A model generated the notes under the pieces. The model worked only from the letters and a program-made list of their open reading frames with translations, made no database searches and was not told where the DNA came from. Below, one piece after another: positions 1 to 8,229 of a DNA stretch of 64,000 nt. The position numbers and the translations under genes are program-made. Numbering within the stretch: position 1 is the first letter of the stretch; every line of letters starts with the position of its first letter. The stretch is from ZC4RG20 sp963702105 (GTDB taxonomy: Bacteria; Pseudomonadota; Gammaproteobacteria; Steroidobacterales; Rariloculaceae): contig OY969712.1 of the NCBI GenBank assembly GCA_963702105.1, forward strand, positions 4,588,001-4,652,000, read 5' to 3'.

Positions 1-2
1 GC

Positions 3-1043
3 GATCTCGTGCCGGAGCTCGAAGCGCCGGGCGTCGCGATCGTGCAGGCGCCGCAGGCGTATCGCGACGCCGCGGGCAACGCGTTCAAGCGCATGTGCGA
101 GGCCGAGTACGCGGCCTTCTTCCGCGTCGGCATGGTTACCCGCAACGAGCGCAACGCGATCATCCATCACGGCACCATGACGCTCATCCGGCGGCGCGTC
201 ATCGAGGAGGTCGGGGGCTGGGCCGAATGGTCGATCACGGAGGACACCGAGCTCGGCCTGCGCGTGCTCGAGCACGGCTATCGTGCAGTCTACGTCCCGC
301 GCTGCTACGGGCGCGGCCTGACCCCGGACCGCTTCCGCGATTACAAGGCGCAGCGCCACCGCTGGGCCCTCGGCGCCATCCAGATTCTCAAGCGCCATGC
401 GCGCGCGCTCGCGGGTGCTCGGCCCACGCGGCTCACGGCCGGCCAGCGCTTTCACTTCGCCGCGGGCTGGCTCCCTTGGCTCGGCGACGGCGCAAACCTC
501 GCATTCGGCGCCCTGGCCCTCATCTGGTCCGCTGCGATCATCGCGCTGCCCGCGGCCTGCCGGCCGCCGCCCGCCGAGATCTCGGCGTTCGCGCTCGCGC
601 TCTTCGCGTTCAAGCTTGCGAAGACTTTCGCGCTTTACCGCAGCGAGCTGCGCGCGACGCTGCCCGAGAGCCTCGGGGCGGCCGTCGCGGGGCTCGCGCT
701 CGTGCAGTGCGTGGGAACGGCCGTGTTCATGGGCATGCTGACGCGCGAGGCGCGGTTCCTGCGTACGCCGAAGCTCGCCGCCCGGGCGGGACTCGCGGGC
801 GCGGTGGCGGCCGCGCTGCCGGAGACGCTCGCGGCGCTCGCGCTGGCCGGTGCGGCCGTCGGCGTCGCGCTCACGACGCCCGTCGCGAGCCTCGATTCGC
901 AGCTCTGGTGCGCGTGGCTCGGGGCCGCGGCCGTCCCGCACGCGGCCGCGCTCGCCCTCTCGCTGGCCGGCGTGCTGCCCGCGCGCCGCTGCACGATCGA
1001 GACCGAACCGTTGCGTGAGCCGGTCGGTTCGGGCGGAGGCTGA
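3..1043 (+). CDS. Processive family 2 glycosyltransferase, C-terminal part (5' end outside window)
   Basis: The reading frame is open from the first bases of the window, so the start lies upstream; 346 residues are visible. The visible part has the acceptor and catalytic end of a GT2 domain: an I-T-E-D motif near base 235 (catalytic base) and Q-R-H-R-W near base 351, the QxxRW signature of processive enzymes such as cellulose synthase. Several hydrophobic segments follow (about bases 450-960), consistent with transport of a polymer through the inner membrane. The donor sugar cannot be told from this fragment. It converges on the next gene across 80 bases, so it is probably not in the same transcription unit as the pterin-type cluster. 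The family call is secure, the product polymer unknown. Confidence 0.85.
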   Translation, partial: DLVPELEAPGVAIVQAPQAYRDAAGNAFKRMCEAEYAAFFRVGMVTRNERNAIIHHGTMTLIRRRVIEEVGGWAEWSITEDTELGLRVLEHGYRAVYVPRCYGRGLTPDRFRDYKAQRHRWALGAIQILKRHARALAGARPTRLTAGQRFHFAAGWLPWLGDGANLAFGALALIWSAAIIALPAACRPPPAEISAFALALFAFKLAKTFALYRSELRATLPESLGAAVAGLALVQCVGTAVFMGMLTREARFLRTPKLAARAGLAGAVAAALPETLAALALAGAAVGVALTTPVASLDSQLWCAWLGAAAVPHAAALALSLAGVLPARRCTIETEPLREPVGSGGG

Positions 1044-1123
1044 GCCGGGAGCCGCCGCGGCGCCTGTGTCCCGACCGCGCTTGCGGCGACCGACGAGCGC
1101 TGGCCGGCGCCTTCCCTCCGAGG

Positions 1124-2881
1124 TCAGTGAGCGGCCGGCCGCGTCACCGCAGCGGCCGTCGCGGTCACCGCAGCGGCCGTCGCAGGCGGCGCCGTCTCCG
1201 CTGGTCCCGGCGCCGGTGCGGCCGGTTCGGGCGCACCGCCGAAATCGGCGAGCAGCATCGGCGCCAGCGTGTGCATAGGGCCGATCGACTTCTGGGCCGG
1301 CGTGAAGCCCTCGACGAAACCGTCTCGAAGCAGCGCATCCACGATGTCCCGCCGCTTCGAGATTACGTGCACGGGCACGTCCCAACGGGCGCCCTCGCCG
1401 CTCACGCTCGAGGCCGGCTGATGGTCGCCGATGAGGATCAGCACGAAGTCCGCGTCCGGGCGCCGCCGCAGGTAGCCGGCCCAATACCGGAACGTGTAAT
1501 CGAGCGCGCCGACGTAGGCGTCGCGCATGTCCGTCCACTCGGGCTTCTCCGCGAGGCTCGCGGCGAGCGGCGCGGCATCGAAAGGCTGCTTGCCGAGGAC
1601 CCGCTGCCAGTCCGCCTGATACGGTGCCGTCGGCCGGAACGGCATGTGCGTGCTGATCGTCGGAAAGAAGACGAACAGCGGCTTGCGCGGCGAGGTCGCG
1701 AGCTCCATCTGATCGAGCTTCGCGAGCGTGTATTCGTCCGGAACCTTCCACCAGCCGAACTGCGGCCCTCGATAATGTAGGTCCGCCAGCCCGTAAATGC
1801 GGTCGAAGCCGTAGAAGCTGCCCTCCGGCCACGCTTCCTTGAGGCCCGGCATGACCGCGATGGTGCGGTAGCCGTTGCGCTCGAGGCGGCGCGGCAGGCT
1901 GTCGCGGTGCTGCGTGAGCAGCAGGTTGTAGACGGCGTTCTCGCGCACCTCGCTGCCCGTCATGAGGCTCGAGTGCGCGAGCCAGGAGCCGCCGCCGAAG
2001 GTCGGCAACGTCATGAAGGCCGAGGCCGCGTAACGGCCCGTGGCCGCAACGGCGCGCGCAAGCTCCTCGCGTGCCGGCACCAGCGCGGCCCGCATTTTCG
2101 GGTCGTCGTAGCTCGTCGCGCCGTACGACTCCATGAATACGAGCAGCACGTCCGCGCGCCCGAGCCGCGGCAGCGGTCCGCTGCCGAAGTCGGCGGCCGG
2201 CGGCAGGTCCGGCCCACCGTTGCGCTGCTCCGCCACGGCCGCCGCGATGAATTGGATCTGGTCGGTGTAAGTCCCCGAAACCGGCAGCGAGAACCAGCGC
2301 AGAGTCGGCAGCGCGCCGGCCGTGCCGGCAACGTAAAGGGCGACGAGCGCCGCTGCGAGGCCGCCCACGGCGCGCCGCTCCGCGACCGAGGCAAAGCCGC
2401 GGACGACGCGCGCGAGGCAGGTCCGGAGCAGCAGGAACAGTGCGGTCAGAAGCGCAGCGATGCCGGCCGCGCCGACCACGATGAGCCAGGCCGGCACGAC
2501 CTGGAACATCATCGCCGCGACGCCCGGGATGAACCTCGCATCCCAGTACAGATTGATACGGCGGCCGTACAGGGCCGGCGCCGTGACTTCGGCATAACGG
2601 CCGAAAGTCATGACGAGCAGCACGAGCGCGACCACGGTCAGCAGCCGCATCGAAGGCGGGCCGCGCAGCTCGCTCCAGACCGCGAGCGCGAGTATCAGGA
2701 CGGCGATCTCGATCGAAATCTCGTGATGCGTCGTGATCCAGAACGTCGGCCAAACGTTGTGAAAGCTCAGCGCGAAATTCAGCACCCAGAGCGCGGCGGC
2801 GAGGCCGAGCCAGCGGACGGCCAGGGCGACGCGGACGCCGCGCAGGGTGACCGGTGCGCCGGGCCGCGGCGCGAGCCTCAT
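1124..2881 (-). CDS. Membrane-anchored sulfatase / phosphoglycerol-transferase-like protein
   Basis: The 585-residue protein has about five membrane segments in residues 20-190, then a periplasmic alkaline-phosphatase-superfamily domain. That domain opens with LLVFMESYGATSYDD near residue 247 (first metal acidic residue) and continues with a glycine-rich stretch before SWLAHSSLMTG, where the nucleophile should lie, STHMPF, and GDHQP near residue 500 (metal ligands). This layout is that of LtaS/OpgB-type enzymes, which move phosphoglycerol from phospholipid to a glycan or lipid, although true sulfatases share the fold. Its start overlaps the stop of the CDP-alcohol phosphatidyltransferase by 4 bases (ATGA), so the two are translationally coupled and may form and then use one lipid headgroup. 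The C-terminal 40 residues are Pro/Ala/Thr-rich. The substrate is unknown. Confidence 0.85.
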   Translation of the reverse strand: MRLAPRPGAPVTLRGVRVALAVRWLGLAAALWVLNFALSFHNVWPTFWITTHHEISIEIAVLILALAVWSELRGPPSMRLLTVVALVLLVMTFGRYAEVTAPALYGRRINLYWDARFIPGVAAMMFQVVPAWLIVVGAAGIAALLTALFLLLRTCLARVVRGFASVAERRAVGGLAAALVALYVAGTAGALPTLRWFSLPVSGTYTDQIQFIAAAVAEQRNGGPDLPPAADFGSGPLPRLGRADVLLVFMESYGATSYDDPKMRAALVPAREELARAVAATGRYAASAFMTLPTFGGGSWLAHSSLMTGSEVRENAVYNLLLTQHRDSLPRRLERNGYRTIAVMPGLKEAWPEGSFYGFDRIYGLADLHYRGPQFGWWKVPDEYTLAKLDQMELATSPRKPLFVFFPTISTHMPFRPTAPYQADWQRVLGKQPFDAAPLAASLAEKPEWTDMRDAYVGALDYTFRYWAGYLRRRPDADFVLILIGDHQPASSVSGEGARWDVPVHVISKRRDIVDALLRDGFVEGFTPAQKSIGPMHTLAPMLLADFGGAPEPAAPAPGPAETAPPATAAAVTATAAAVTRPAAH

Positions 2882-3771
2882 GGCACGAGCGCTCCGGAAG
2901 CGGGCTCAGCGACGGCGGCGGCGGGCGGGACGGCGGCGGACGCGACGGCGGCAGGCGGGACGATTGCGGCAGGGCGCGCAATGTCGGCAGGCACCGGCCC
3001 GCGAGCGCGAGCCGGCGCACGGCGGGCGCACCGCCACAGCCACTGCACGTCGACCGCGAACGACGCCGCGACGGCCGCGAGCCCGAGCCCGGCCACGGCT
3101 GCGGCCGCAGCGACGGGCAGGGCGGGCGCGAGGCAGACGACGAGGGCCGTGGACTGAACGACGCAGGCTGCCTGGCGCCGCCGGCTGCGCGGGAGAGGGG
3201 CCTTCAACCACGGGCACGCCGCGCCGGCCGCGACGAAACCGTAGCGCAGCAGACCGCCGACCAGCACCCACGCGCCCGCGCGCCCGAAGTGCCAGGCCAG
3301 CAGGCACAGGATCAGGATCGTCAGCGCGTCCGTCTCCATGTCGAAGCGCGCGCCGAACGCGGTCGAAAGGCCGCGACGCCGCGCGAGCGCACCATCCACG
3401 CCGTCGAGCACGAGCGCGCCGGCCGAGACCGTCACGGCGAACCACGCGACGGCGGGCCCGGGCGCCGCGATCAGGAGCCCAGCCGCGAGCGCCGCGAGCG
3501 CGCCGCGCGCGAGGGTGACCCGATTGGCCGAGCCGAATGCGCCCTCCAGCCGCAAAGCGGCCAGCCGCAGTACGCCGGCCGCGCCGAGCACGAAGGCAGC
3601 CGTTACCGCCGCCGCATACGGCGCCTCGATGGCGAACGCGTGCTCGGCTGCGACGGCGGCGACGCCGACGGCGACGGCCAGCGCCGGAACGCTGGCATCG
3701 ACGCGCCGCGGGTGCGCCCTCGGTGGTTCTGTTCTGGGGTCGGCCTTGCGCATCGAAGAGAACGCTTGCAT
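2878..3771 (-). CDS. CDP-alcohol phosphatidyltransferase family protein
   Basis: This 297-residue polytopic inner-membrane protein carries the full family motif D-G-x2-A-R-x8-G-x3-D-x3-D at about residues 122-146, with all three metal-binding aspartates. Such enzymes join a CDP-activated alcohol (usually CDP-diacylglycerol) to a second alcohol with loss of CMP. Predicted membrane spans before and after the motif agree with this. It is longer than PgsA or PssA (about 180-250 residues), with an Ala-rich C-terminal tail. It is the first gene of a two-gene unit with the membrane sulfatase and is divergent from the zinc-type dehydrogenase across 50 bases. A start six codons downstream is also possible. 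Which alcohol is used is not evident. Confidence 0.88.
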   Translation of the reverse strand: MQAFSSMRKADPRTEPPRAHPRRVDASVPALAVAVGVAAVAAEHAFAIEAPYAAAVTAAFVLGAAGVLRLAALRLEGAFGSANRVTLARGALAALAAGLLIAAPGPAVAWFAVTVSAGALVLDGVDGALARRRGLSTAFGARFDMETDALTILILCLLAWHFGRAGAWVLVGGLLRYGFVAAGAACPWLKAPLPRSRRRQAACVVQSTALVVCLAPALPVAAAAAVAGLGLAAVAASFAVDVQWLWRCARRAPARARGPVPADIARPAAIVPPAAVASAAVPPAAAVAEPASGALVP

Positions 3772-3821
3772 GTTTGCAGACTTGTTGCAAGCAGGGCCGC
3801 GCAGGGGCGGTACGAGGAGCG

Positions 3822-4808
3822 ATGGCCGATACCGACCTTTCCGAGGCGCGCGCCTTCTGGATCACCGGCCCGGGCCGCGGCGAGATCCGCCGCGAGCCCG
3901 TCCCGGCGCCGGCCGCCGACGAGGTGCTCGTCGAGACATTGTATTCGGGGGTCAGCCGGGGCACCGAGTCCCTGGTCCTCGATTGCCGCGTCCCGGCCTC
4001 GGAGTTCGAGCGCATGCGCGCGCCCTTTCAGGGCGGCCACTTTCCGGCGCCGGTCAAGTACGGCTACAGCAGCGTCGGGCGCGTCGAGGAGGGGCCGGAG
4101 AGCTTGCGCGGGCGGAACGTTTTCTGCCTCTACCCGCATCAGGACCGCTACGTCGTTCCGCTCGCGGCCGTCCATGCGCTGCCGCCGGACGTGCCGCCGG
4201 AACGAGCGGTGCTTGCCGCGAACCTCGAGACGGCCGTCAACGCGCTTTGGGACGCGAGCCCGCTGATCGGCGACCGCATCGCCGTCGTCGGCGCGGGAAC
4301 GGTCGGCTGTCTCGTCGCGTGGCTCGTCGGTAAGCTGCCCGGCGTCGAGGTCCAACTCGTCGATACCGACGGCGGCAAGGCGCAGGTGGCGGCCGCGCTG
4401 GGCGTCCCGTTCGCCGCCCCGGAGCGCGCAGCGGACGAGGCCGATCTCGTCGTCCACGCGAGCGGCAATCCCACCGGGCTCGCGACGGCCCTGAGTCTGG
4501 CGGGCTTCGAGGCCACCGTGCTCGAGCTCAGCTGGTACGGGGATCGCGAAGTCGGCGCGCCGCTCGGGGAGGCCTTTCACAGCCGCCGGCTCGTGCTGAA
4601 GTCGTCGCAGGTGGGCGCCGTGGCGGTCTCGCAGCGCGCGCGCTGGTCCACGCGACGCAGGCTCGGGCTCGCGCTGCGGCTCCTCGAGGCGCCCGAGCTC
4701 GACGCGCTCCTGACGGGCGAGAGCGCGTTCGAGGACCTGCCCGAGGCGCTGCCGACGCTCGCCGCCGCGCGCGGCGGCGTGTTGTGTCACCGAATTCGTT
4801 ACCGATAG
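3822..4808 (+). CDS. Zinc-type alcohol dehydrogenase family oxidoreductase
   Basis: I place the start at ATG 3822, just after GAGGAG; the open frame runs much further upstream but without family similarity. The 328-residue product has the MDR fold: a GroES-like N-terminal part with G-V-S-R-G-T-E-S-L near residue 42, then a Rossmann domain with V-V-G-A-G-T-V-G-C near residue 155 and an acidic residue ending beta-2 (VDTD), which favours NAD(H). It resembles BchC-like and threonine-dehydrogenase-like members. The structural zinc cysteine cluster is not obvious. It is followed within 8 bases by the PTPS homologue and then GT4 and methyltransferase genes, suggesting one operon. Its substrate is probably a hydroxyl group on the cluster's product, which is inference. 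Confidence 0.85.
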   Translation: MADTDLSEARAFWITGPGRGEIRREPVPAPAADEVLVETLYSGVSRGTESLVLDCRVPASEFERMRAPFQGGHFPAPVKYGYSSVGRVEEGPESLRGRNVFCLYPHQDRYVVPLAAVHALPPDVPPERAVLAANLETAVNALWDASPLIGDRIAVVGAGTVGCLVAWLVGKLPGVEVQLVDTDGGKAQVAAALGVPFAAPERAADEADLVVHASGNPTGLATALSLAGFEATVLELSWYGDREVGAPLGEAFHSRRLVLKSSQVGAVAVSQRARWSTRRRLGLALRLLEAPELDALLTGESAFEDLPEALPTLAAARGGVLCHRIRYR

Positions 4809-4816
4809 GCCGATCC

Positions 4817-5233
4817 ATGTTCAGCGTCACCGTCCGGGGCCACTTCATGATCGCGCACAGCTTCACGGGCGAGGTGTTCGGACCCGCCCGGCGGCTGCAC
4901 GGCGCGACATACGTCGTAGATGTCGAGCTCAAGCGGCCCGCGCTCGACCCCAACGGCATCGTCGTAGACATAGGCCGCGCGAGCGCCGCCCTCGAGCAGG
5001 TACTTGCAGAGCTCAACTACCGCAATCTCGACGAGGCGGCCGAGTTCGCGGGTCGCAACACGACGACCGAGTTCCTGGCCTATACGCTTTTCGAGCGCAT
5101 CGCGGACCGCATCGCGGCCGGCGAGCTCGGGCCGGGCGCGGACCTGCTCTGCGGGCTGCGCGTGACGCTGCACGAGTCGCACGTCGCCTCGGCCTCGTAC
5201 GAGGCCGCCCTGCCGCGTATCCGCCAGCCTTGA
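4817..5233 (+). CDS. 6-pyruvoyl-tetrahydropterin synthase / QueD homologue lacking catalytic residues
   Basis: I chose ATG 4817 (MFSVTVRGHFMIAHSF), which starts directly on the T-fold; the open frame allows eleven more residues. The 138-residue length fits the family. In E. coli QueD the zinc is held by His16, His31 and His33, Cys27 is catalytic, and an Asp-His pair (LDHHYLND) assists. Here MIAHSF keeps the first His and RRLHGATY keeps the second. The Cys position is Ala, the third His is Ala, and the Asp-His pair reads L-N-Y-R-N-L-D. The glutamate that anchors the pterin ring survives in LHESHVAS. So the pterin-binding fold is retained but the QueD/PTPS reaction is unlikely. It overlaps the following GT4 gene by four bases and lies in a cluster with GTP cyclohydrolase II. 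Confidence 0.85.
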   Translation: MFSVTVRGHFMIAHSFTGEVFGPARRLHGATYVVDVELKRPALDPNGIVVDIGRASAALEQVLAELNYRNLDEAAEFAGRNTTTEFLAYTLFERIADRIAAGELGPGADLLCGLRVTLHESHVASASYEAALPRIRQP

Positions 5234-6357
5234 GCGCTTCGGCGGCGGTGGACCTCCTCGTGCCGGGCGACCCGTCGACGCGGACCGGCGGCTACGTGTA
5301 CGACCGGCGCATGCTCGCGGCGCTCGCCGCTCGAGGCTGGCGCGTGCGCGTGCATGCGCTCGACGCGAGCTTTCCACAGCCCACCGAGGCGGCCGTCGGG
5401 GCCGCCGCCGCGACCCTGGCCGCGCTGCCCGACGGCGCCCGCGTCGTCGTCGACGGGCTCGCGCTCGCGGGCCTCGCCGAGGTGCTCGCGGCGGAGGCGG
5501 CCCGGCTGCGCCTCGTCGCGCTCGTGCACCATCCGCTCGCGCTCGAGACGGGACTCGCCGTCGCCGTGCGCGAAGCCCTGCGGCGCGCCGAGACGGCTGC
5601 CCTCGCGGCCGTCCGCGGTGTGATCACGACGAGCGGCTGGACGGCGCGCGCGCTGGCGCCGGCCGGCGTGGACGCGCGCCGTCTGCGTGTCGTCGAGCCC
5701 GGCATCGACCCCGCCGCGCCCGGCGCCGCTGCCGCCCCGCGGGGCGCAGCCCTGCCGTGCGCAGACCCGGGCGCGCCCGAGGGAAGCCCCGCAGACCGGC
5801 TCGCGAGCGGCGAGCTCCGCCTGCTTTGCGTCGCGACGCTGACGCCGCGCAAGGGTCACGCTCTGCTCCTCGAGGCCCTGGGCCGGCTCACGCACATGGC
5901 TTGGCGGCTCGACTGCGTCGGCAGCACGGGCCGCGATCCGGCGACGGCGGCGGCCATCGCGCGGCTCGTGCGAAGCCTGGGGCTCGAGGGCCGCGTGAGG
6001 CTGCGCGGCGAGCTCGACGAGCGCGCGCTCGCACGCCGCTACGCCCGTGCGGATGCGTTCGTGCTCGCCTCCTATTTCGAGGGCTACGGCATGGCGCTGG
6101 CCGAGGCCGTGGCCTACGGGCTGCCCATCGTCAGCACGACGGGCGGGGCGATCCCGGAGACGGTGCCGCCCGAAGCCGCGCTGCTCGTGCCGCCCGGCGA
6201 TGCGGAGGCGCTGACCGGCGCGCTGCGGCGCCTGCTCGCGGAGCCTGGGCTGCGCGCGCGCCTCGCGGCGGCAGCGCGCAGCGCGAGCGCCCGCCTGCCG
6301 AGCTGGCAGGCCGCAGGCGAGCGCTTTGCCGCGGCCCTCGAGTCGCTCGCGTCGTGA
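5230..6357 (+). CDS. GT4-type glycosyltransferase
   Basis: The 375-residue protein starts at TTG 5230, overlapping the previous stop (TTGA), which implies coupled translation. It is a GT-B retaining glycosyltransferase: the N-terminal half has G-G-Y-V-Y-D near residue 20, and the C-terminal half has L-C-V-A-T-L-T-P-R-K-G-H near residue 205 and the E-x7-E signature in EGYGMALAEA near residue 285. Members move a sugar from a nucleotide donor to a lipid or small-molecule acceptor. No signal or membrane segment is seen, so it is cytoplasmic. Its position between a PTPS homologue and a methyltransferase in a cluster with GTP cyclohydrolase II suggests a pterin or pyrimidine-derived acceptor, which is inference. 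The donor is unknown. Confidence 0.88.
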   Translation: MSASAAVDLLVPGDPSTRTGGYVYDRRMLAALAARGWRVRVHALDASFPQPTEAAVGAAAATLAALPDGARVVVDGLALAGLAEVLAAEAARLRLVALVHHPLALETGLAVAVREALRRAETAALAAVRGVITTSGWTARALAPAGVDARRLRVVEPGIDPAAPGAAAAPRGAALPCADPGAPEGSPADRLASGELRLLCVATLTPRKGHALLLEALGRLTHMAWRLDCVGSTGRDPATAAAIARLVRSLGLEGRVRLRGELDERALARRYARADAFVLASYFEGYGMALAEAVAYGLPIVSTTGGAIPETVPPEAALLVPPGDAEALTGALRRLLAEPGLRARLAAAARSASARLPSWQAAGERFAAALESLAS

Positions 6358-6373
6358 GCCTGGAAGCGCGCGC

Positions 6374-7222
6374 GTGACAGGGCGTACCCCAGTCGAAGGG
6401 CTGCGCGGCGGCGGCTTCTCCGCCGAGTGGCTCGCGCTGCGGGAAGAGGCCGATTCGGCGGCCCGCGCGCGGGCGCTCGTCGCACGCCTCGGCGCGGCAT
6501 GGACCGGGCCGCGCGAGATCGTCGATCTCGCGAGCGGCGCCGGCGCAAACCTGCGTTACCTCGCCCCTCTGCTCGGCGGTCCGCAGGACTGGCTGCTCGT
6601 CGACGTGGATGAGACGCTGCTCGCGCGGGCGCACCTTCGGCCTGCCGAGCGCGCTTCGCCACCGCACGAGTGCCGAATCCGCCGCGTCGGCCTCGACCTC
6701 GCGCGCGACCTGGCCGCGCTCGCGGTTCCGCCGGGCGGCCTCGTCACGGCCTCGGCCCTGCTCGACCTCGTCTCGCGCCCATGGCTCGAGGCGCTCATCG
6801 AGCGCTGCGCGTGCGCCGGAGCCCAGGTTTTGTTCGCGCTGACGTACGACGGCCGCATCGAGCTCGACCCGCCCGAGCCCGAGGACGACGCGGTCAGGGC
6901 GCTCGTGAATCGCCACCAGCTCCTCGACAAGGGTTTCGGCGCCGCGCTCGGGCCGGCGGCGGGGCGCGCTGCGGCGGACGCGTTCGCGGCGGCGGGCTAC
7001 GACGTCGTCACGGCACCGAGCGATTGGCGGCTCGGGCCGGCCGACACCGCGCTGCAGCGCGCGCTGCTCGACGGCTGGTTGCAGGCGGCGGCCGAGCTCG
7101 AGCCGGCCGAGGGTGCGCGCCTGGCGGCTTGGCGCCGGCGCCGGGAGAGGCACATTGCCGCGGGCCGCGCCGCTGCCCTCGTCGGCCACATCGACCTGCT
7201 CGGCCTCCGGGCGGCTCAGTAG
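6374..7222 (+). CDS. Class I SAM-dependent methyltransferase-like protein
   Basis: I placed the start at GTG 6374, 16 bases after the GT4 stop; the open frame extends 16 codons further up, into the end of the GT4 gene. The 282-residue product has a Rossmann SAM-binding motif I, I-V-D-L-A-S-G-A-G-A-N, near residue 37, followed by L-L-V-D-V-D-E (acidic loop, ribose contact) near residue 70. Beyond residue 110 it does not match a methyltransferase I can name. It is the last gene of the + strand run begun at 3822, and its stop overlaps the tail of the convergent RibD-like gene by 7 bases. Methyl transfer to the cluster's product is inferred from context only. Confidence 0.75.
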   Translation: MTGRTPVEGLRGGGFSAEWLALREEADSAARARALVARLGAAWTGPREIVDLASGAGANLRYLAPLLGGPQDWLLVDVDETLLARAHLRPAERASPPHECRIRRVGLDLARDLAALAVPPGGLVTASALLDLVSRPWLEALIERCACAGAQVLFALTYDGRIELDPPEPEDDAVRALVNRHQLLDKGFGAALGPAAGRAAADAFAAAGYDVVTAPSDWRLGPADTALQRALLDGWLQAAAELEPAEGARLAAWRRRRERHIAAGRAAALVGHIDLLGLRAAQ

Positions 7223-8166
7223 ACTCGGGCGAGACCCGTCGCCTCGGCCTCGCCGGGCGGCGCCTTGAGGTTGCAGTCAAAGAGCATGTCGCCGCCCATT
7301 CGGAACATGCGGTGGGCGGGCCGCAGGCACTCGGCAAGGTGGTGGCGCGCGACGAGGCGGATGCCGGGGCGGCCGTGGCCGGTCACGAGCGGGGCGACGG
7401 CGATCTGCAGCCGGTCCAGCAGATCCGCCTGCAGGAAATGCGAAACGGTCGCGCCGCCGCCTTCGACGAAGACGGTATACATGCCGCGCGCGTGCAGCAC
7501 GGCGAGCAGGCGGTCGAGCGCGAGGCGCCCCGCGGGCGCCGGGATGCCGACGATCTCGGCGAGACCGTGCTCCTCGGCGCTGGGCTCGCACCGATCCTCG
7601 GCGCAAATCAGCAGCGTCGGGGCCGCGGCGTCGGCGAAGATGCGAAAGTCCGCGCCGAGCCGCCGGCGCGGGTCGAGCACGACGCGCACGGGATTGGGGC
7701 CGGGCACGCGCCGGACCGTGAGGCGCGGATTGTCGAGCGCGACGGTCTCGGTGCCGACGACGATGGCGTCGCACAGGGCGCGCATCCGGTGCAGGTGCAG
7801 CACGTTCTCGGGGCCCGTGACGTAGTACGAGTCGCCCGTATCCGTCGCGATGTAGCCGTCGAGGCTCTGGCCGAGATGAGCCACCGCGAGCGGCCGCTCG
7901 GCCGAGGCGTTGCAGACCGGGAGGTAGAGGTCGAGCAGCGCGGCGGCCGGATCGGGTGCCTCGGCCGCGGCCGCCCACCCTCGCGGGCCCTTGACGAGCA
8001 GGCAGTCCGCCCCTTGCGCCCCGGCCTCGCCCACGCGGCCCTCGCGATCGATGCCGGCGCCCGCCGGGGCCGTGCGCGCGGCGCGGGCCGAGAGCAATGC
8101 CTGCCACGCGCCCGCGAGCGCATCGGGCTCCGCCCCGGTTCGTTCGGGCCCTGGGCTTTGGGGCAT
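7216..8166 (-). CDS. RibD C-terminal-type pyrimidine reductase
   Basis: This 316-residue protein has a dihydrofolate-reductase-like RibD reductase domain from about residue 92: V-A-H-L-G-Q-S-L-D-G-Y-I-A opening the domain, G-T-E-T-V-A-L-D-N-P-R-L-T for the substrate loop, and the V-F-V-E-G-G-G NADPH-loop motif near residue 230. The N-terminal 90 residues contain no cytidine-deaminase zinc motif, so only the reductase half of RibD is present, as in archaeal and fungal 2,5-diamino-6-ribosylamino-pyrimidinone reductases. It is divergent from the GTP cyclohydrolase II gene across 63 bases. The expected reaction is NADPH reduction of the ribosyl side chain of the RibA product to ribityl; whether it serves riboflavin or another product is open. 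Confidence 0.87.
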   Translation of the reverse strand: MPQSPGPERTGAEPDALAGAWQALLSARAARTAPAGAGIDREGRVGEAGAQGADCLLVKGPRGWAAAAEAPDPAAALLDLYLPVCNASAERPLAVAHLGQSLDGYIATDTGDSYYVTGPENVLHLHRMRALCDAIVVGTETVALDNPRLTVRRVPGPNPVRVVLDPRRRLGADFRIFADAAAPTLLICAEDRCEPSAEEHGLAEIVGIPAPAGRLALDRLLAVLHARGMYTVFVEGGGATVSHFLQADLLDRLQIAVAPLVTGHGRPGIRLVARHHLAECLRPAHRMFRMGGDMLFDCNLKAPPGEAEATGLARVY

Positions 8167-8229
8167 GACGGCCAGCAGTTTCGCTCCCTACAGCCCTTCG
8201 GGCCGCGCAGTTGGTATCCTAGCACTCCC

